Source of the DNA: Actinomycetota bacterium
GTDB lineage: Bacteria; Actinomycetota; Actinomycetes; S36-B12
Direction: 5' to 3'
Assembly: GCA_009700485.1 (NCBI GenBank)
Contig: WLLZ01000099.1
Coordinates: 1-6,301 of the forward strand
DNA: 6,301 bases
Positions 5,780 to 6,301 of this stretch are shown here, piece after piece. Position 1 is the first letter of the stretch; each line of letters opens with the position of its first letter. A model generated the notes under the pieces. It did no database searches and was not told the origin of the DNA. It was given only the letters and a program-made list of their open reading frames with translations. The translations under genes and the position numbers were made by a program.

Positions 5780-5816
5780 AAGTTGGAGCTGAAGAAGACG
5801 ATAGGAGAGTTGCGCA

Positions 5817-6301
5817 GTGTCTCAATCCCGTCTCGGCCGGCGTTTCGTCTCCGCGGTCGCGGTGAGCATCCTGGCCTTCACCGCTGTTGCCCTCGGTTCG
5901 TCCTCGGGAATGGCAGCTCCGCAGGCCGATCTTCGGGAGGTCGAGGCGCAGGTCCGCGATCTAGAGATGCAGGCGGGCGCAGCACATGAGGAGGCTTCGC
6001 GGGCAGCCGATCGGCTGAGCGCCGTTCGGCAAAAGCTGGATTCGGTGCAGGGGCGACTCCAGAGCCAACGTAAGGAGTTGAATCAGACTCAGGCCGTGCT
6101 AGAAGATCTCGCGCGCTCCTTATATGCGTCGGGCGGGATCGACCCAGCCCTTGGGTTGTTACTGGCCGAGGATCCCGTTGAGTTCCTTGCGCAAGCTTCC
6201 GTGATGGGCCAGGTGGCTTCGAGCCAGGCCGGGCTGATCCGGCAGGCGCAAACGGGGCGGCTACGCCTTGCCCAGACGGAAGCCGAAGCAGCCGACCAGG
6301 A
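5817..6301 (+). CDS. Secreted coiled-coil protein, probable peptidoglycan hydrolase N-terminus, cut by window edge
   Basis: The first 161 residues are visible. Residues 1-33 are a signal peptide (basic LGRR, hydrophobic 11-27, small residues GMAA near the cut). Residues 38-100 form a long charged coiled coil, followed by SLYASGGIDPALGLLLAEDPVEFL (101-124) and a second helix. This layout is typical of the N-terminal regulatory half of actinobacterial NlpC/P60 (RipA-like) or M23 peptidoglycan hydrolases, whose catalytic domain would lie past the edge, so the enzyme class is not seen. GTG 5817 is chosen because AGGAGAG (5803-5809) is 7 bases upstream and the signal peptide begins there. The gene follows the propeller gene after 181 bases with its own promoter-like region and regulator box, so it likely belongs to the same regulon but a separate transcript. 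No terminator is seen between them. Confidence 0.8.
   Translation, partial: MSQSRLGRRFVSAVAVSILAFTAVALGSSSGMAAPQADLREVEAQVRDLEMQAGAAHEEASRAADRLSAVRQKLDSVQGRLQSQRKELNQTQAVLEDLARSLYASGGIDPALGLLLAEDPVEFLAQASVMGQVASSQAGLIRQAQTGRLRLAQTEAEAADQ

Noticed and set aside
5660..5989. A 109-codon plus-strand open frame crossing the start of the hydrolase gene
   Set aside because: It has no ribosome site or protein-like pattern, and overlaps GTG 5817, whose frame gives a clear signal peptide and coiled coil.

Overview
The window is GC-rich, with short intergenic gaps and tight gene overlaps. It carries Actinobacteria-type protein families: an OmpR-class regulator with a short-loop sensor kinase, a DUF305 lipoprotein, an Asp-box propeller lipoprotein and a coiled-coil secreted hydrolase precursor. 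A high-GC Gram-positive bacterium is the best fit; the genus cannot be read from the sequence.

Layout. Bases 1-1464 (minus) hold most of a 14-helix (DHA2-type) MFS exporter whose last helix lies beyond the window edge. The 164-base gap after it contains a strong dyad. Bases 1629-1802 (plus) encode a previously easy-to-miss 57-residue protein with one membrane segment and a Cys-Cys-Cys cluster. It converges on a two-component system on the minus strand: response regulator (2983-3681) followed by histidine kinase (1856-2986), overlapping by 4 bases. Divergent from these is a plus-strand operon of DUF305 lipoprotein (3894-4517), HMA metal-binding protein (4539-4772) and Asp-box beta-propeller lipoprotein (4763-5635). 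A further plus-strand gene starts with GTG at 5817 and runs off the end. It encodes a secreted coiled-coil protein that looks like the N-terminal half of an actinobacterial peptidoglycan hydrolase.

How it fits together. DUF305 plus a GMTCxxC HMA protein next to a two-component system points to copper (or related soft metal) sensing and handling at the cell envelope. The best evidence that the parts form one regulon is a pair of near-identical 20-base sites with 11-base internal periodicity, at 3777-3796 and 5699-5718. They share 15 of 20 bases, all five differences are transitions, they have the same orientation, and they lie 97 and 98 bases before the start codons of the DUF305 gene and the secreted hydrolase gene. 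They resemble, from memory, the tandem CopR box of Corynebacterium glutamicum. The inference is that the two-component system drives both the metal-handling operon and a cell-wall remodelling gene. The MFS exporter and the CCC mini-protein have no such site and may be controlled separately. No copper P-type ATPase, CRISPR, tRNA, rRNA or insertion sequence is seen in the window.
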